Source: Thermoanaerobaculia bacterium
Lineage (GTDB): Bacteria > Acidobacteriota > Thermoanaerobaculia > Gp7-AA8
Assembly: GCA_017883235.1 (NCBI GenBank)
Contig: JADGNY010000033.1
Location: 1-52,090, forward strand
DNA length: 52,090 bases
Reading direction: 5' to 3'
Numbering within the stretch: the first letter of the stretch is position 1; each line of letters starts with the position of its first letter. Below are positions 24,391-32,226 of this stretch, piece after piece. The position numbers and the translations under genes are program-made. Below the pieces are notes generated by a model. The model did not search any database. It was not told the DNA's origin and saw only the letters and a program-made list of their open reading frames with translations.

Positions 24391-24631
24391 CCTTAACCTC
24401 CGGGCGTCTAGCTCCTACCTGATCCGCGCTGCGTACAACTCCAGTTCTATCACGGCTTAGCGATTCTATCTTGGCAGAGTGCCTGACGATGCTCAGAGGT
24501 GGGTAGCGCGAGGATCGCAGCGGCGCAAGTCGTGTAGCACTCACCGTGCAAAGGTCAAACATGCGCTTTTCCGGCGTCAGCGATCACATCGCCACCCGTC
24601 TATCGCCTCGAATGAATATCATGTGCGCCGC
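24391..24631. other. Divergent intergenic region upstream of lysS
   Basis: 240 bp between the secreted-protein gene (minus) and lysS (plus). TATCAT at 24617-24622, nine bases before the lysS ATG, is a possible -10 for a leaderless lysS mRNA. No repeat or T-box-like structure was recognised. Confidence 0.4.
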
Positions 24632-26152
24632 ATGTCTCACCGTGAAGAAGCACCACCCGAAGTCCCCGAATCTGAGCTGATCCGCGTCCGCCGCGAGAAG
24701 CTCGACCGCATCGTCGCCCTCGGCTTCGATGCCTTTCCGACCAAGGCTGACGTCGATACGACCATCGCCGAGGTCGTGAAAACCTACGGCGAGAAGACGG
24801 CGGCGGAGTTGGAAGCCGCGCACGTCACCGTCAAGATCGCCGGGCGCATCATGACGATCCGCGAGTTCGGGAAGGCGGCGTTCCTCGTCCTCTCCGAGAA
24901 GACGGCGCGGATTCAGGTCTACTGCCGGATGGACACGCTGCCGGAGAGGGAGTGGGCGCTCTTCAAGAACCTCGATGCCGGCGACTGGGTGGAGGTGGGG
25001 GGGACGCTGTTCCGGACCAAGACCAACGAGCTGTCGGTCAAGGCGGCGCACCTCGGGTTTCTGGTCAAGGCGCTGCGGCCGTTGCCGAGCAAGTGGCATG
25101 GGCTGACCGACGTCGAGCAGCGCTACCGGCAGAGGTACGTCGATCTCATCGTAAATAATGAAGTCAAAGCCACATTCGAGACGCGGGCGAAAATCGTCCG
25201 CTACATCCGCAACTACTTCGACGGGAACAGCTTCATCGAAGTTGAGACGCCGATGATGCAGCCCATCGCCAGCGGCGCGGCGGCGCGGCCCTTCCAGACG
25301 CACCACAACGCCCTCGATATCGACCTTTATCTGCGCATCGCCCCGGAGCTCTACCTCAAGCGGCTCATCGTCGGCGGGCTCTCGCGCGTCTACGAGATCA
25401 ACCGCAACTTTCGCAACGAGGGGATCTCCACGCAGCACAACCCCGAGTTCACCATGCTGGAGTTCTACGAGGCCTACGCCGACTACAACGACCTCATCGC
25501 GCGCACCGAGGAACTGCTCAGCGGGCTGGCGCATGAGGTGTGCGTCGCCGAGAAGATCCAGTTCCGCGGAAACGAGATCAGTTTCGCCCGGCCGTTCGCG
25601 CGGTTCACGATGAAGGAAGCGATCGCGCACTTCGGAGCGATCAATGAACACACTCTCGATGACCGCGGCGCGCTGGAGCGGTTCCTCCTCGAGCGCAGCA
25701 GCCGCGACGAAGCCGACATCGCGGCGATGAACGGGGGCAGGCTGATCGCCGAGCTGTTCGAGCTCGTCGCCGAACAGCACCTCATCAACCCCACCTTCAT
25801 CACCGATTTCCCCACCGAGGTCTCGCCGCTGTCGAAACAGAGGAAGGATGATCCGGACTTCGTCGAGCGCTTCGAGCTCTACATCGGCGGGATGGAAGTG
25901 GCCAACGCCTTCTCCGAGCTCAACGACGCCGACGAGCAGGACCGCCGCTTCCGCCAGCAGCTCGGCGAGCGCGAGCGCGGCGACGACGAAGCGATGCAGA
26001 TGGACCAAGACTACGTGAACGCCCTCGAGTACGGCATGCCCCCGACCGCCGGCGAAGGCATCGGCATCGACCGGCTGACGATGATCCTCACGGACTCGCC
26101 GTCGATCCGGGATGTGATCTTGTTCCCGCTGATGCGTCCTATACGGGAGTAG
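24632..26152 (+). CDS. lysS: Lysyl-tRNA synthetase, class II
   Basis: 506 residues, normal for bacterial LysRS-II. An N-terminal OB-fold anticodon-binding domain ([20 protein letters not shown]) is followed by the class II core: motif 1 ([19 protein letters not shown]), motif 2 ([38 protein letters not shown]) and motif 3 ([12 protein letters not shown]). It charges tRNA-Lys in the cytosol. The frame is open 51 codons upstream, but this ATG is where the protein-like sequence begins. Monocistronic; the GGGAGTCGG repeat follows the stop at once. Confidence 0.97.
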   Translation: MSHREEAPPEVPESELIRVRREKLDRIVALGFDAFPTKADVDTTIAEVVKTYGEKTAAELEAAHVTVKIAGRIMTIREFGKAAFLVLSEKTARIQVYCRMDTLPEREWALFKNLDAGDWVEVGGTLFRTKTNELSVKAAHLGFLVKALRPLPSKWHGLTDVEQRYRQRYVDLIVNNEVKATFETRAKIVRYIRNYFDGNSFIEVETPMMQPIASGAAARPFQTHHNALDIDLYLRIAPELYLKRLIVGGLSRVYEINRNFRNEGISTQHNPEFTMLEFYEAYADYNDLIARTEELLSGLAHEVCVAEKIQFRGNEISFARPFARFTMKEAIAHFGAINEHTLDDRGALERFLLERSSRDEADIAAMNGGRLIAELFELVAEQHLINPTFITDFPTEVSPLSKQRKDDPDFVERFELYIGGMEVANAFSELNDADEQDRRFRQQLGERERGDDEAMQMDQDYVNALEYGMPPTAGEGIGIDRLTMILTDSPSIRDVILFPLMRPIRE

Positions 26153-26214
26153 GGGGTCGGGAGTCGGAGAGCCAGTAGACAGTCATCTCCGACCCCCGAC
26201 TCCCGACCCCCGAC
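26153..26214. repeat. GGGAGTCGG inverted repeat, copy 2
   Basis: GGGGTCGGGAGTCGGAGA (26153-26170) is mirrored by TCTCCGACCCCCGACTCCCG (26186-26205) and further units to 26214. It begins one base after the lysS stop and ends 12 bp before the permease start. Confidence 0.85.
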
Positions 26215-26226
26215 ACCCTTCTCCCC

Positions 26227-27402
26227 ATGATCGAAACCCGCATCGCCCGCCGCTATCTCTGGTCCGCCCGCAAGCGGGCGCATACGGCGTTTCTCTCATC
26301 GATCTCGATGCTGGGACTGGCCGTCGGCGTGGCCACGCTGCTCGTTTCGCTGGCGTTGATGGCGGGGCTGCAGGGGCAGATCAAGAAGCGGCTGATGGCA
26401 TCGAGCCCGCAGCTTCTCATCGAGCCGGCCGGCGCGGCGACGATCGCCGACGCCGATGCCATTGCCGCCGCCGGCCTCCGGCTCGGCATGCACGACGTCC
26501 ATCCCCTGGTCAGCGGCATCGGCTGGGGGGCCAACGACCGGGAGCGGCGCGGACGGCCGATGCGCCTCCGCTCCGGCAAGGCGCGGGAGCTCGAATCGAA
26601 TACCGACATCGCCGTGACGCGCGACTTCGCCGCCGCGCTGTCGCTCGACACCGGCGAGACCGTGACCGTGGTGGCGCCGCGCACGCGGCTCACACCGTTC
26701 GGCCCGATGCCGGTCTGGCGGAAGTACCGCATCGCCCGCCTGCTGCCATTCATCGCGAATGAACGGTCGTCCGACGATTCGCTGCCCGCGGACGGCGTCC
26801 TCAACCTCGGCGAAACGGAAAGCCTCTTCGGCACCGGCGGCAAGCCGACCTCGATCGAAATGTACGGCCAGGAAGAGCGCGCCCAGGAGATTCAGGGGCA
26901 GCTCGCGAAACAGTTTCCGGGCGTGCAGGTGAAGACGTGGAAAGAGATCAACCGGCCCCTCTTCCTTGCGCTGCGCCTGGAAAAGATCGTGATGTTCGTG
27001 ACCATCTCGCTCATCATCTTCGTGGCGGCTCTGAACCTGATCTCATCCCTCTCCATGCTGATCCTCGAAAAGCGCCCCTCGGTCGGCGTGCTCCGGACGC
27101 TCGGAGCCACGGAGCGGACCATCCTGACGATCTTCCTGGAGGTCGGCCTCCTGATCGGTCTCTCCGGCACGCTCCTCGGCAATGTCTTCGGCCTCAGCGT
27201 CTCGTGGCTCGTCAATCACTACCACCTCATTCCCCTGCCCGCCGGGATCTACCCGATCCCCTATCTCCCGCTGACGATCGATCCGACCGACGTCCTCGGC
27301 GTGAACGCCGTGGCCGTCATCCTGTCGATCATCGCCACCTGGTATCCGGCGCGGATGGCCTCGCGTCTCGATCCCATCGCCGCCATTCGGGAGGAAGCAT
27401 GA
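26227..27402 (+). CDS. Lipoprotein-releasing-type ABC transporter permease (LolC/LolE family)
   Basis: 391 residues. The N-terminus (ETRIARRYLWSARKRAHTAF) and the first membrane helix with GLAVGVATLLVSLALM are characteristic of LolC/E. A periplasmic domain (~50-250) follows, then three membrane helices in the C-terminal third (ILEKRPSVGVLRTLGA marks the cytosolic loop that contacts LolD). In the Lol system it extracts lipoproteins from the inner membrane. No lolD ATPase gene is next to it; the downstream lipoprotein gene overlaps by ATGA. Confidence 0.9.
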   Translation: MIETRIARRYLWSARKRAHTAFLSSISMLGLAVGVATLLVSLALMAGLQGQIKKRLMASSPQLLIEPAGAATIADADAIAAAGLRLGMHDVHPLVSGIGWGANDRERRGRPMRLRSGKARELESNTDIAVTRDFAAALSLDTGETVTVVAPRTRLTPFGPMPVWRKYRIARLLPFIANERSSDDSLPADGVLNLGETESLFGTGGKPTSIEMYGQEERAQEIQGQLAKQFPGVQVKTWKEINRPLFLALRLEKIVMFVTISLIIFVAALNLISSLSMLILEKRPSVGVLRTLGATERTILTIFLEVGLLIGLSGTLLGNVFGLSVSWLVNHYHLIPLPAGIYPIPYLPLTIDPTDVLGVNAVAVILSIIATWYPARMASRLDPIAAIREEA

Positions 27403-28436
27403 GACGCGCAACGTTCGCCGCGGTCGTCTTCCTCTTCGCCGCCTCGTGCGCGAACATCGTCCATCACGATCTGACGCTGACGTTCGACGACACCGGCGAG
27501 CACGTCACCGTCGCCGCGGCGACGTCGATTCCGACGACCAAGGATTCGCGCGACCGCGGGCGCGACGACCGGCTGCGCGACGACATCCTGGCCGGCCGCG
27601 ACGAGTGGGGCCTTCGCTTTGCCAATGCCAACCCGGAGTCGTACCGGGTCATGCTCGACCGCACTCACGGTGAGCTGCTCCGCGCCGAGCGGATCGCCCG
27701 CATCGACAGCGGCGACCTGCAGAAAATCTTCTTCGACGTCGCCGTCTCTGCTGTAGTCACGCGCGGCGACGGCTGGGCGGAGCTGGCCATCTATCCCGGC
27801 ACGTCGACCCGTGCCACGCGGCCGCAGCGCGACGACGCGGAGAAAAAGCTGCGCGCCTACTCCGAGCGCGCCATCCGCTACTTCGATGCCGTGCGCACGA
27901 TGTATGAATACATGAACGAGCGCCCGTTGCGCGCGGCGGAGCTTTTCAGCGCGCTCTTCCGGGATACCGATGACCTGCGGCCGTCGTTCCTCACCGAGGA
28001 AGAGCGCGATCTCGTCGCTGCCGTCCGGCGAGGCGTCGACGGCCTCACGGAGAATGACGACACCGAGCAGCTCGAGGCAGAAGCGGATCTCGTCTACAAC
28101 CCGCTTCCGGCGCGGATCGTCGTCCGCGTCCCCGGCGAGCCGCTGCTCGTCGAAGGATTCGCGCGCGGCAAAGAGGGTGAGCTCGTGGCCGAGCCTCCCT
28201 CTCTGATCGAAGCGATCGCGGCACTCGAAGGACGATGGGTGACTCCCGATCCCCTCGCTTTCTCCATCCGCCCGGGCGGCGGCGGCGATTCCGATAAAGA
28301 GGCCGCCCTGATCGCTGCCATGCCTCGCCACGCCACGGCCGTCGTCGGGCCGATCGAGGTTGGTGATGCTTTGATCCAGAAGCTGCGGCCCGCGCCAAGG
28401 TATCGAGTGCGATGGATTACGAAGACGAGCGGATGA
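27399..28436 (+). CDS. Lipoprotein of unknown function, co-translated with the LolC/E permease
   Basis: 345 residues. The signal peptide MRRATFAAVVFLFAASCAN has a lipobox (A-A-S-C, Cys17). The mature protein is acidic and charged, with a strand-rich opening (HHDLTLTFDDTGEHVTVAAA) and a helical middle (~135-215). GGGAGGAAGC gives a good ribosome site and the ATG overlaps the permease stop. I do not recognise the family; position suggests a role in envelope or lipoprotein handling. The stop lies 10 bp before the 28447 palindromic element. Confidence 0.8.
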   Translation: MRRATFAAVVFLFAASCANIVHHDLTLTFDDTGEHVTVAAATSIPTTKDSRDRGRDDRLRDDILAGRDEWGLRFANANPESYRVMLDRTHGELLRAERIARIDSGDLQKIFFDVAVSAVVTRGDGWAELAIYPGTSTRATRPQRDDAEKKLRAYSERAIRYFDAVRTMYEYMNERPLRAAELFSALFRDTDDLRPSFLTEEERDLVAAVRRGVDGLTENDDTEQLEAEADLVYNPLPARIVVRVPGEPLLVEGFARGKEGELVAEPPSLIEAIAALEGRWVTPDPLAFSIRPGGGGDSDKEAALIAAMPRHATAVVGPIEVGDALIQKLRPAPRYRVRWITKTSG

Positions 28437-28446
28437 TTTGACTTAC

Positions 28447-28833
28447 GCACAGACAAGGACTTGTCTGTGCTCTTATGCCGGCGAAGCCGGCTTGAGATCG
28501 TAGCCCCCGGTTTCAACCGGGGGTCTTCGAGGTCGCCCCCAAATTGCAAGCCCGCTTTAGCGGGCGACAGATTCCGAGGTGGCATTCCGCCGGGACGTCT
28601 GCATGGATCGCGCACCATGGCTCCAGCTACAGCAACCTCTTGACCCATATCGTCTATCGAACGGCAGAAGGCACATCACCTGACCTTTCAGCTCTGTCGC
28701 CCGCTGAAGCGGGCTCGCAATTTTGGGATCGCCAAGAACCCCCGGTTGAAGCCGGGGGCTACGATCTCAAGCCGGCTTCGCCGGCATACCGACCAGGACG
28801 TCCAGAGAGCACAGACAAGAACTTGTCTGTGCT
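28447..28833. repeat. Giant nested palindrome with four mirrored hairpins
   Basis: Each arm carries four small perfect hairpins in order, mirrored on the other arm: (1) GCACAGACAAG stem at 28447-28470 and 28808-28833; (2) GCCGGCGAAGCCGGC at 28477-28491 and 28771-28785; (3) CCCCCGG-CCGGGGG at 28504-28523 and 28739-28758; (4) GCCCGC-GCGGGC at 28550-28565 and 28699-28714. Loop bases differ between arms while stems are kept. It fills the gap between two convergent genes and ends 9 bp from the rimI stop. No ORF is credible. Confidence 0.92.
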
Positions 28834-28842
28834 CTTGAAAAA

Positions 28843-29286
28843 CTACAGCTCCTTCATCATCACTACAGCCGACTCCCCATCCGGGTAATACCCCTTACGG
28901 ATGTACTCGGCCTCGAAGCCGAGAAACGTGTAGAACCGCTGGGCCTCGTCATTGGATTGGCGTACCTCGAGAGAGATCGACGTCACTCCCTGCTCGATGG
29001 CGAAGCCGGTGCAGCGTTGCATCAGCGCCAGAGCGACGCCCTGCCGGCGCGCGCCCGCATCGACGGCAATCTTGTTGACGTGCATCTCATCGGCGAACCA
29101 CATGGCGAAGAGGTAGCCGATGATGACGCCGCCGCGGCGGGCCACGAGGTTGTAGCGGCCGTCGTTCGCGATCTCGCTCTCGAAGAACTCTTTGCGCCAC
29201 GGCGAGGGAAAGCAGCGCTGTTCGAGGGCGTAGACGGCGCGGATGTCGGCGGCGACCGCGCGTTCGATGATGACCAAGTCCATCAT
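28843..29286 (-). CDS. rimI: Ribosomal-protein-alanine N-acetyltransferase (GNAT)
   Basis: 147 residues of GNAT fold: IERAVAADIRAVYALEQRCF (substrate helix), the acetyl-CoA loop DAGARRQGVALALMQR (~79-94) and the C-terminal SLEVRQSNDEAQRFYTFLGF (typical of RimI). It acetylates the N-terminus of ribosomal protein S18 in E. coli. It overlaps the upstream tsaB by ATGA; tsaB-rimI is a widespread gene pair. Confidence 0.93.
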   Translation of the reverse strand: MMDLVIIERAVAADIRAVYALEQRCFPSPWRKEFFESEIANDGRYNLVARRGGVIIGYLFAMWFADEMHVNKIAVDAGARRQGVALALMQRCTGFAIEQGVTSISLEVRQSNDEAQRFYTFLGFEAEYIRKGYYPDGESAVVMMKEL

Positions 29287-29885
29287 CCTTGCTTCTGCTG
29301 CTGCAATTTCACCTCGGCCTCGGCGAGGCGGACATAGATCGGCGTGACGTCGCGATAGCGCTCGCCGTCGCCGCGAGCCACGATGGCGCGGGCCCGCCGC
29401 GCACAGGCCAGGGCCACATTTTCACGCTGCATGACCTCGGATACCCGCATGACAGCGACGAGCGAATCGACCTCATCGCGCTTCGCCAGGTGCGGAGCGA
29501 CGATCTCGCGGCCGTCCTCGAAAAGGGAAACGTACGACTCGCCGCGGCCGGCATCGTCGACGATGGCGGCGCGTCCAGAACCGGGAGCGATGGCCTCGTG
29601 CGTCGACATCGCGCAAACGGGCTTGCCAAGGGCCATGGCAAGACCCTGCATCGTGGCCAGTCCGATACGGACGCCGGTGAATGAGCCCGGCCCCCGAGTG
29701 ACGGCAACCAGGTCGATCGATGCGCGATCGATGGCGCCCTCGGTCAACAGCCAGTCGATGGCCGGCAGAAGCTTTTCGTTGCGCGACGACTTTCCCTCCA
29801 TCGCAATCGCGCCGAGGAGCGCGTCATCGAGCACCAGAGCGACGGAAAGGATTGGGAGGGAAGCGTCGGCTGCGAGGATGAGCAT
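29283..29885 (-). CDS. tsaB: tRNA threonylcarbamoyladenosine biosynthesis protein TsaB
   Basis: 200 residues. The ASKHA-type N-terminus (MLILAADASLPILSVALV) and the signature VAVTRGPGSFTGVRIGLATM identify TsaB (YeaZ), the inactive TsaD paralogue that scaffolds the complex making t6A37 in ANN-decoding tRNAs. The C-terminal half is shorter and less conserved, as usual. First gene of the tsaB-rimI operon; the GGGAGTCGG repeat lies directly upstream. Confidence 0.93.
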   Translation of the reverse strand: MLILAADASLPILSVALVLDDALLGAIAMEGKSSRNEKLLPAIDWLLTEGAIDRASIDLVAVTRGPGSFTGVRIGLATMQGLAMALGKPVCAMSTHEAIAPGSGRAAIVDDAGRGESYVSLFEDGREIVAPHLAKRDEVDSLVAVMRVSEVMQRENVALACARRARAIVARGDGERYRDVTPIYVRLAEAEVKLQQQKQG

Positions 29886-29890
29886 GGTTG

Positions 29891-29980
29891 CGGGGGCCGG
29901 GTGTCGGGAGTCGGGTGTCGTAGTGAACCGACATCGCCGCTCTCAGGCTCCGACCTCCGACTCGCGACTCCCGACCCCCG
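29891..29980. repeat. GGGAGTCGG inverted repeat, copy 3, partly coding
   Basis: Left arm 29891-29920 (CGGGGGCCGGGTGTCGGGAG and on) and right arm 29941-29980 (CCGACTCGCGACTCCCGACC and on). The deaminase gene at 29943 ends inside the right arm, so part of the repeat is translated. Confidence 0.8.
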
Positions 29981-30398
29981 TCCCCGCGATCTCTGTCAGC
30001 TCGATGCCGATCTGCTTCGCGATCTCGGTCGAGCGGTCGTCGCGGTAGAACTCGCTGTAGTAGATGCGGCGGATGCCGCAGTTCGCGATCAGCTTGAAAC
30101 AGTTCCAGCATGGTGAAGCGGTTGTGTACATCTCCCCGCCGTCGATGGCCACACCGTTCTTTGCCGCCTGCAGAATGGCGTTGGCCTCGGCATGAACGGT
30201 CGTAATGCAATGGCCGTCCTCCATCACACAACCGGAGTCTTCGCAGTGCGGCAGTCCGCGCAGCGATCCGTTGTACCCGGTCGACAGCACCGTGCGGTCG
30301 CGCACGATGACAGCCCCAACGTGTTTGCGCGGACAGGTCGAGCGCGTAGCCGCCTGATGCGCGATGCCCATGAAGTATTCGTTCCAACCGGCTCGCAT
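29943..30398 (-). CDS. dCMP/cytidine deaminase family protein (ComEB-like)
   Basis: 151 residues. The zinc site is complete: HAE at 69-71 and PCWNC at 96-100 (Cys97, Cys100), with an upstream Cys/His cluster (CEDSGC) as in dCMP deaminases. It probably converts dCMP to dUMP for thymidylate synthesis. The last ~13 residues (GTGVGSRESEVGA) are encoded by the GGGAGTCGG repeat and are unlikely to be ancestral. I start at ATG 30398; TACAAT stands six bases upstream with no ribosome site (leaderless). Confidence 0.9.
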   Translation of the reverse strand: MRAGWNEYFMGIAHQAATRSTCPRKHVGAVIVRDRTVLSTGYNGSLRGLPHCEDSGCVMEDGHCITTVHAEANAILQAAKNGVAIDGGEMYTTASPCWNCFKLIANCGIRRIYYSEFYRDDRSTEIAKQIGIELTEIAGTGVGSRESEVGA

Positions 30399-30404
30399 GG
30401 AGGG

Positions 30405-30410
30405 ATTGTA
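30405..30410 (-). promoter_or_regulatory. -10-like box of the deaminase gene
   Basis: TACAAT on the minus strand; six bases (CCCTCC) separate it from the ATG at 30398. Confidence 0.5.
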
Positions 30411-30419
30411 AGGGGTTGC

Positions 30420-30453
30420 GCGGTCTCGCGGTTGCGCGGGACCGCGAGACCGC
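30420..30453. repeat. Short perfect hairpin between divergent genes
   Basis: GCGGTCTCGCGGT (30420-30432) and ACCGCGAGACCGC (30441-30453) form a 13-bp stem. It lies between the deaminase and response-regulator genes, with extra GCGCGGTT copies around it. Confidence 0.75.
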
Positions 30454-30489
30454 ACGGCAACCGCGCACGAAACCTGCAAGCGCCGGAGC

Positions 30490-30849
30490 ATGGTCCCCAG
30501 GGCAAAGGTCTTGATCGTAGAAGACGACTCTGACGTCCGGAGGCTGTACGCCATCGGCTTGAATCAGCACGGTTTCGAAGTAAAGCTTGCCGCGAACGGC
30601 GCCGAGGCCGTCGAACGGATCCACGCCGAAAAGCCGGACATCGTCCTCCTCGACTGGCTCATGCCACTGATGGACGGCGGCGAAGTGCTCAGCAAGCTCA
30701 GCGAAAACGGCAACCGAAGCGTGCCCGTCATCGTCATCAGCGGACAACCAGCCCCCGAGAAGCTCGATCCGCGCATCCGTAGGTGGCTGGTAAAACCGGT
30801 GACGATTGAACAACTGGTGGCGGAGGTTGCGGGGGTTGCTGGGGGCTGA
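30490..30849 (+). CDS. Single-domain response regulator
   Basis: 119 residues, only a receiver domain. Acidic pocket Glu11-Asp12-Asp13, phospho-acceptor Asp55 in VLLDWLMP, Ser84 in VIVISG and Lys102 in WLVKP are all present, so it should accept phosphate from a histidine kinase. No output domain and no kinase gene nearby. It is followed 45 bp later by an FHA-domain gene on the same strand. Confidence 0.93.
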   Translation: MVPRAKVLIVEDDSDVRRLYAIGLNQHGFEVKLAANGAEAVERIHAEKPDIVLLDWLMPLMDGGEVLSKLSENGNRSVPVIVISGQPAPEKLDPRIRRWLVKPVTIEQLVAEVAGVAGG

Positions 30850-30878
30850 TCCCCAAACAGCCCACTCCGCCAATCAGC

Positions 30879-30884
30879 TACAAT
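30879..30884 (+). promoter_or_regulatory. -10-like box of the FHA gene
   Basis: TACAAT followed by CCGCCAACCC and the ATG at 30895; no ribosome site, a leaderless arrangement. Confidence 0.5.
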
Positions 30885-30894
30885 CCGCCAACCC

Positions 30895-31371
30895 ATGGCC
30901 AAGCTCTTTTTCGTCGGGCTCGACGGTACAGAGAAGAGTTATCGATTGCAGACGCACCGACCATTCACGGTCGGGCGCGACCCCGGCAACGACATCATCC
31001 TCCGCGATCCGAAAGTCTCCCGGCATCACGCCGAGATCATTTTCGAGCGCGGCTTCTTCGTCGTCCACGATCTGACCAGCGCCAACGGCACCTACGTCAA
31101 CGGCAAGCGCGTACGCGTTGCGCCGCTGACCCATTCCGCCAAGGTGCGTATGGGGAACACCCACGGACGATTCTCCGAGGAGTTGCCGACGGAGAATGAC
31201 GACATGGCGGCAGCCGAGCCCTTCGAACAGCCGCTTCCGATTCCTTCCGGCGCACAGGACTTCGGTTCCGCGCTTGATGTAATGGCCACTTCGCAACACG
31301 ACCGATTCAACCTTTCGACCCAGCCACACCAACAGATCGAACCGGAAGAGCTAAAAAAAAAAGCGGAGTAG
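30895..31371 (+). CDS. FHA-domain protein, first part of a probable frameshifted gene
   Basis: 158 residues in this frame. The FHA domain (~5-90) has the phosphothreonine-binding residues GR (27-28), SRHH (42-45) and NGTYVNG (65-70), so it should bind phospho-Thr proteins, perhaps targets of the kinase at 18418. After a polar linker the frame meets a run of ten A (31353-31362) and stops eight bases later. The -1 frame is open from the A run onward through a proline-rich linker into a membrane domain, so the natural product is probably the longer fusion. Confidence 0.88.
   Translation: MAKLFFVGLDGTEKSYRLQTHRPFTVGRDPGNDIILRDPKVSRHHAEIIFERGFFVVHDLTSANGTYVNGKRVRVAPLTHSAKVRMGNTHGRFSEELPTENDDMAAAEPFEQPLPIPSGAQDFGSALDVMATSQHDRFNLSTQPHQQIEPEELKKKAE
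31351..31364 (+). other. A10 slippery run joining the FHA and membrane frames
   Basis: CTAAAAAAAAAAGC. Reading CTA AAA AAA AAA then slipping back one base gives AGC GGA GTA and an uninterrupted frame to 32208. Polymerase or ribosome slippage, a one-base deletion, or a homopolymer sequencing error would all give this picture. Confidence 0.6.
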
Positions 31372-31532
31372 CGGACGGCGATCCGGCGGCGGTAATCGAT
31401 TCTCCCACCGAGCCAATACCCGACCTGCCACCGCCCCCTCGGCCGAATCCTGCTCCCTTTCCTCTTCCCGCTCCCACCCCCTCTCCTCCGCCCGCCCCTC
31501 CGACCGCCCTCGAGCGCTCCCGGTTCCAGTTC

Positions 31533-32210
31533 ATGACCGGAGTCCCGGCCGGCGAGACGGCCTACATCCGCGGTGAAGACGGCAACGCCGTCCTGTCGTA
31601 CCGCAGCTTCGCCAGCGCGGTCGGCATCATCGCGGCGCTGCTCTCGGCCGTGGTGCTCGCAGCCGGCGTGATGGGAATGCTCTTTCTCCTGATCATGGAG
31701 CAACGCCCATTGCCGGCCATCGCGGCACTGATGCTCAGTGCCGTCTTCGCGGCCTTGATCGTCATGCTCATCCCCGCGACGAATGTGACAATCTCCGATG
31801 CCGGCGCGCCCGTGATTACGATCGTGCAGCAGCCGGGGCTCAGCTTTCCGAGCGTTACCTATGTCGTGTCGACGCCGGAGAGCAACCCGGTAGCCCGCAT
31901 CACCAGCTCGTTCCTCTCCCGCCTCGGCCGGAACCGCTGGTCGCTCGACAGCGCGGACGATTTCCTGGCCAGAGGTGAGGCCGTCGAGGAATCATTCGGC
32001 CGCGCGCTCGTGCGCAAGGCCTTCGGCACGTTCGCTCCCGCCTATCAGTCGAACATCCGCATCACCTGGATGGGCGAAGAAGCGGGATGGATCATCCGCC
32101 GTCCGGGCGCCGACGGCCACGCGGATGTGCTCGACCTCAATCCCGCGACGACGCTCGACCGCCGTGTCGCCGTCGCTCTGGCGGTGCTGGTGTTGGGGAG
32201 CGAGCCGTAG
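31533..32210 (+). CDS. Membrane domain protein, second part of the probable FHA fusion
   Basis: From its first ATG 225 residues, but the same frame has no stop back to the A10 run, and 31371-31532 encodes a Pro-rich linker (PDLPPPPRPNPAPFPLPAP) of the kind that joins FHA domains to membrane parts. Two membrane helices (~30-55 FASAVGIIAALLSAVVLAAG and ~63-88 PAIAALMLSAVFAALIVMLI) precede a ~130-residue extramembrane beta-rich region. Family not recognised; a scramblase- or DUF-like fold is possible but not claimed. As a separate protein it would lack a ribosome site. Confidence 0.7.
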   Translation: MTGVPAGETAYIRGEDGNAVLSYRSFASAVGIIAALLSAVVLAAGVMGMLFLLIMEQRPLPAIAALMLSAVFAALIVMLIPATNVTISDAGAPVITIVQQPGLSFPSVTYVVSTPESNPVARITSSFLSRLGRNRWSLDSADDFLARGEAVEESFGRALVRKAFGTFAPAYQSNIRITWMGEEAGWIIRRPGADGHADVLDLNPATTLDRRVAVALAVLVLGSEP

Positions 32211-32226
32211 AGGGGTCCATCCTGTT

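Noticed and set aside
24584-26008. 474-codon minus-strand frame opposite lysS
   Set aside because: Antisense shadow of an unmistakable lysyl-tRNA synthetase in GC-rich DNA.
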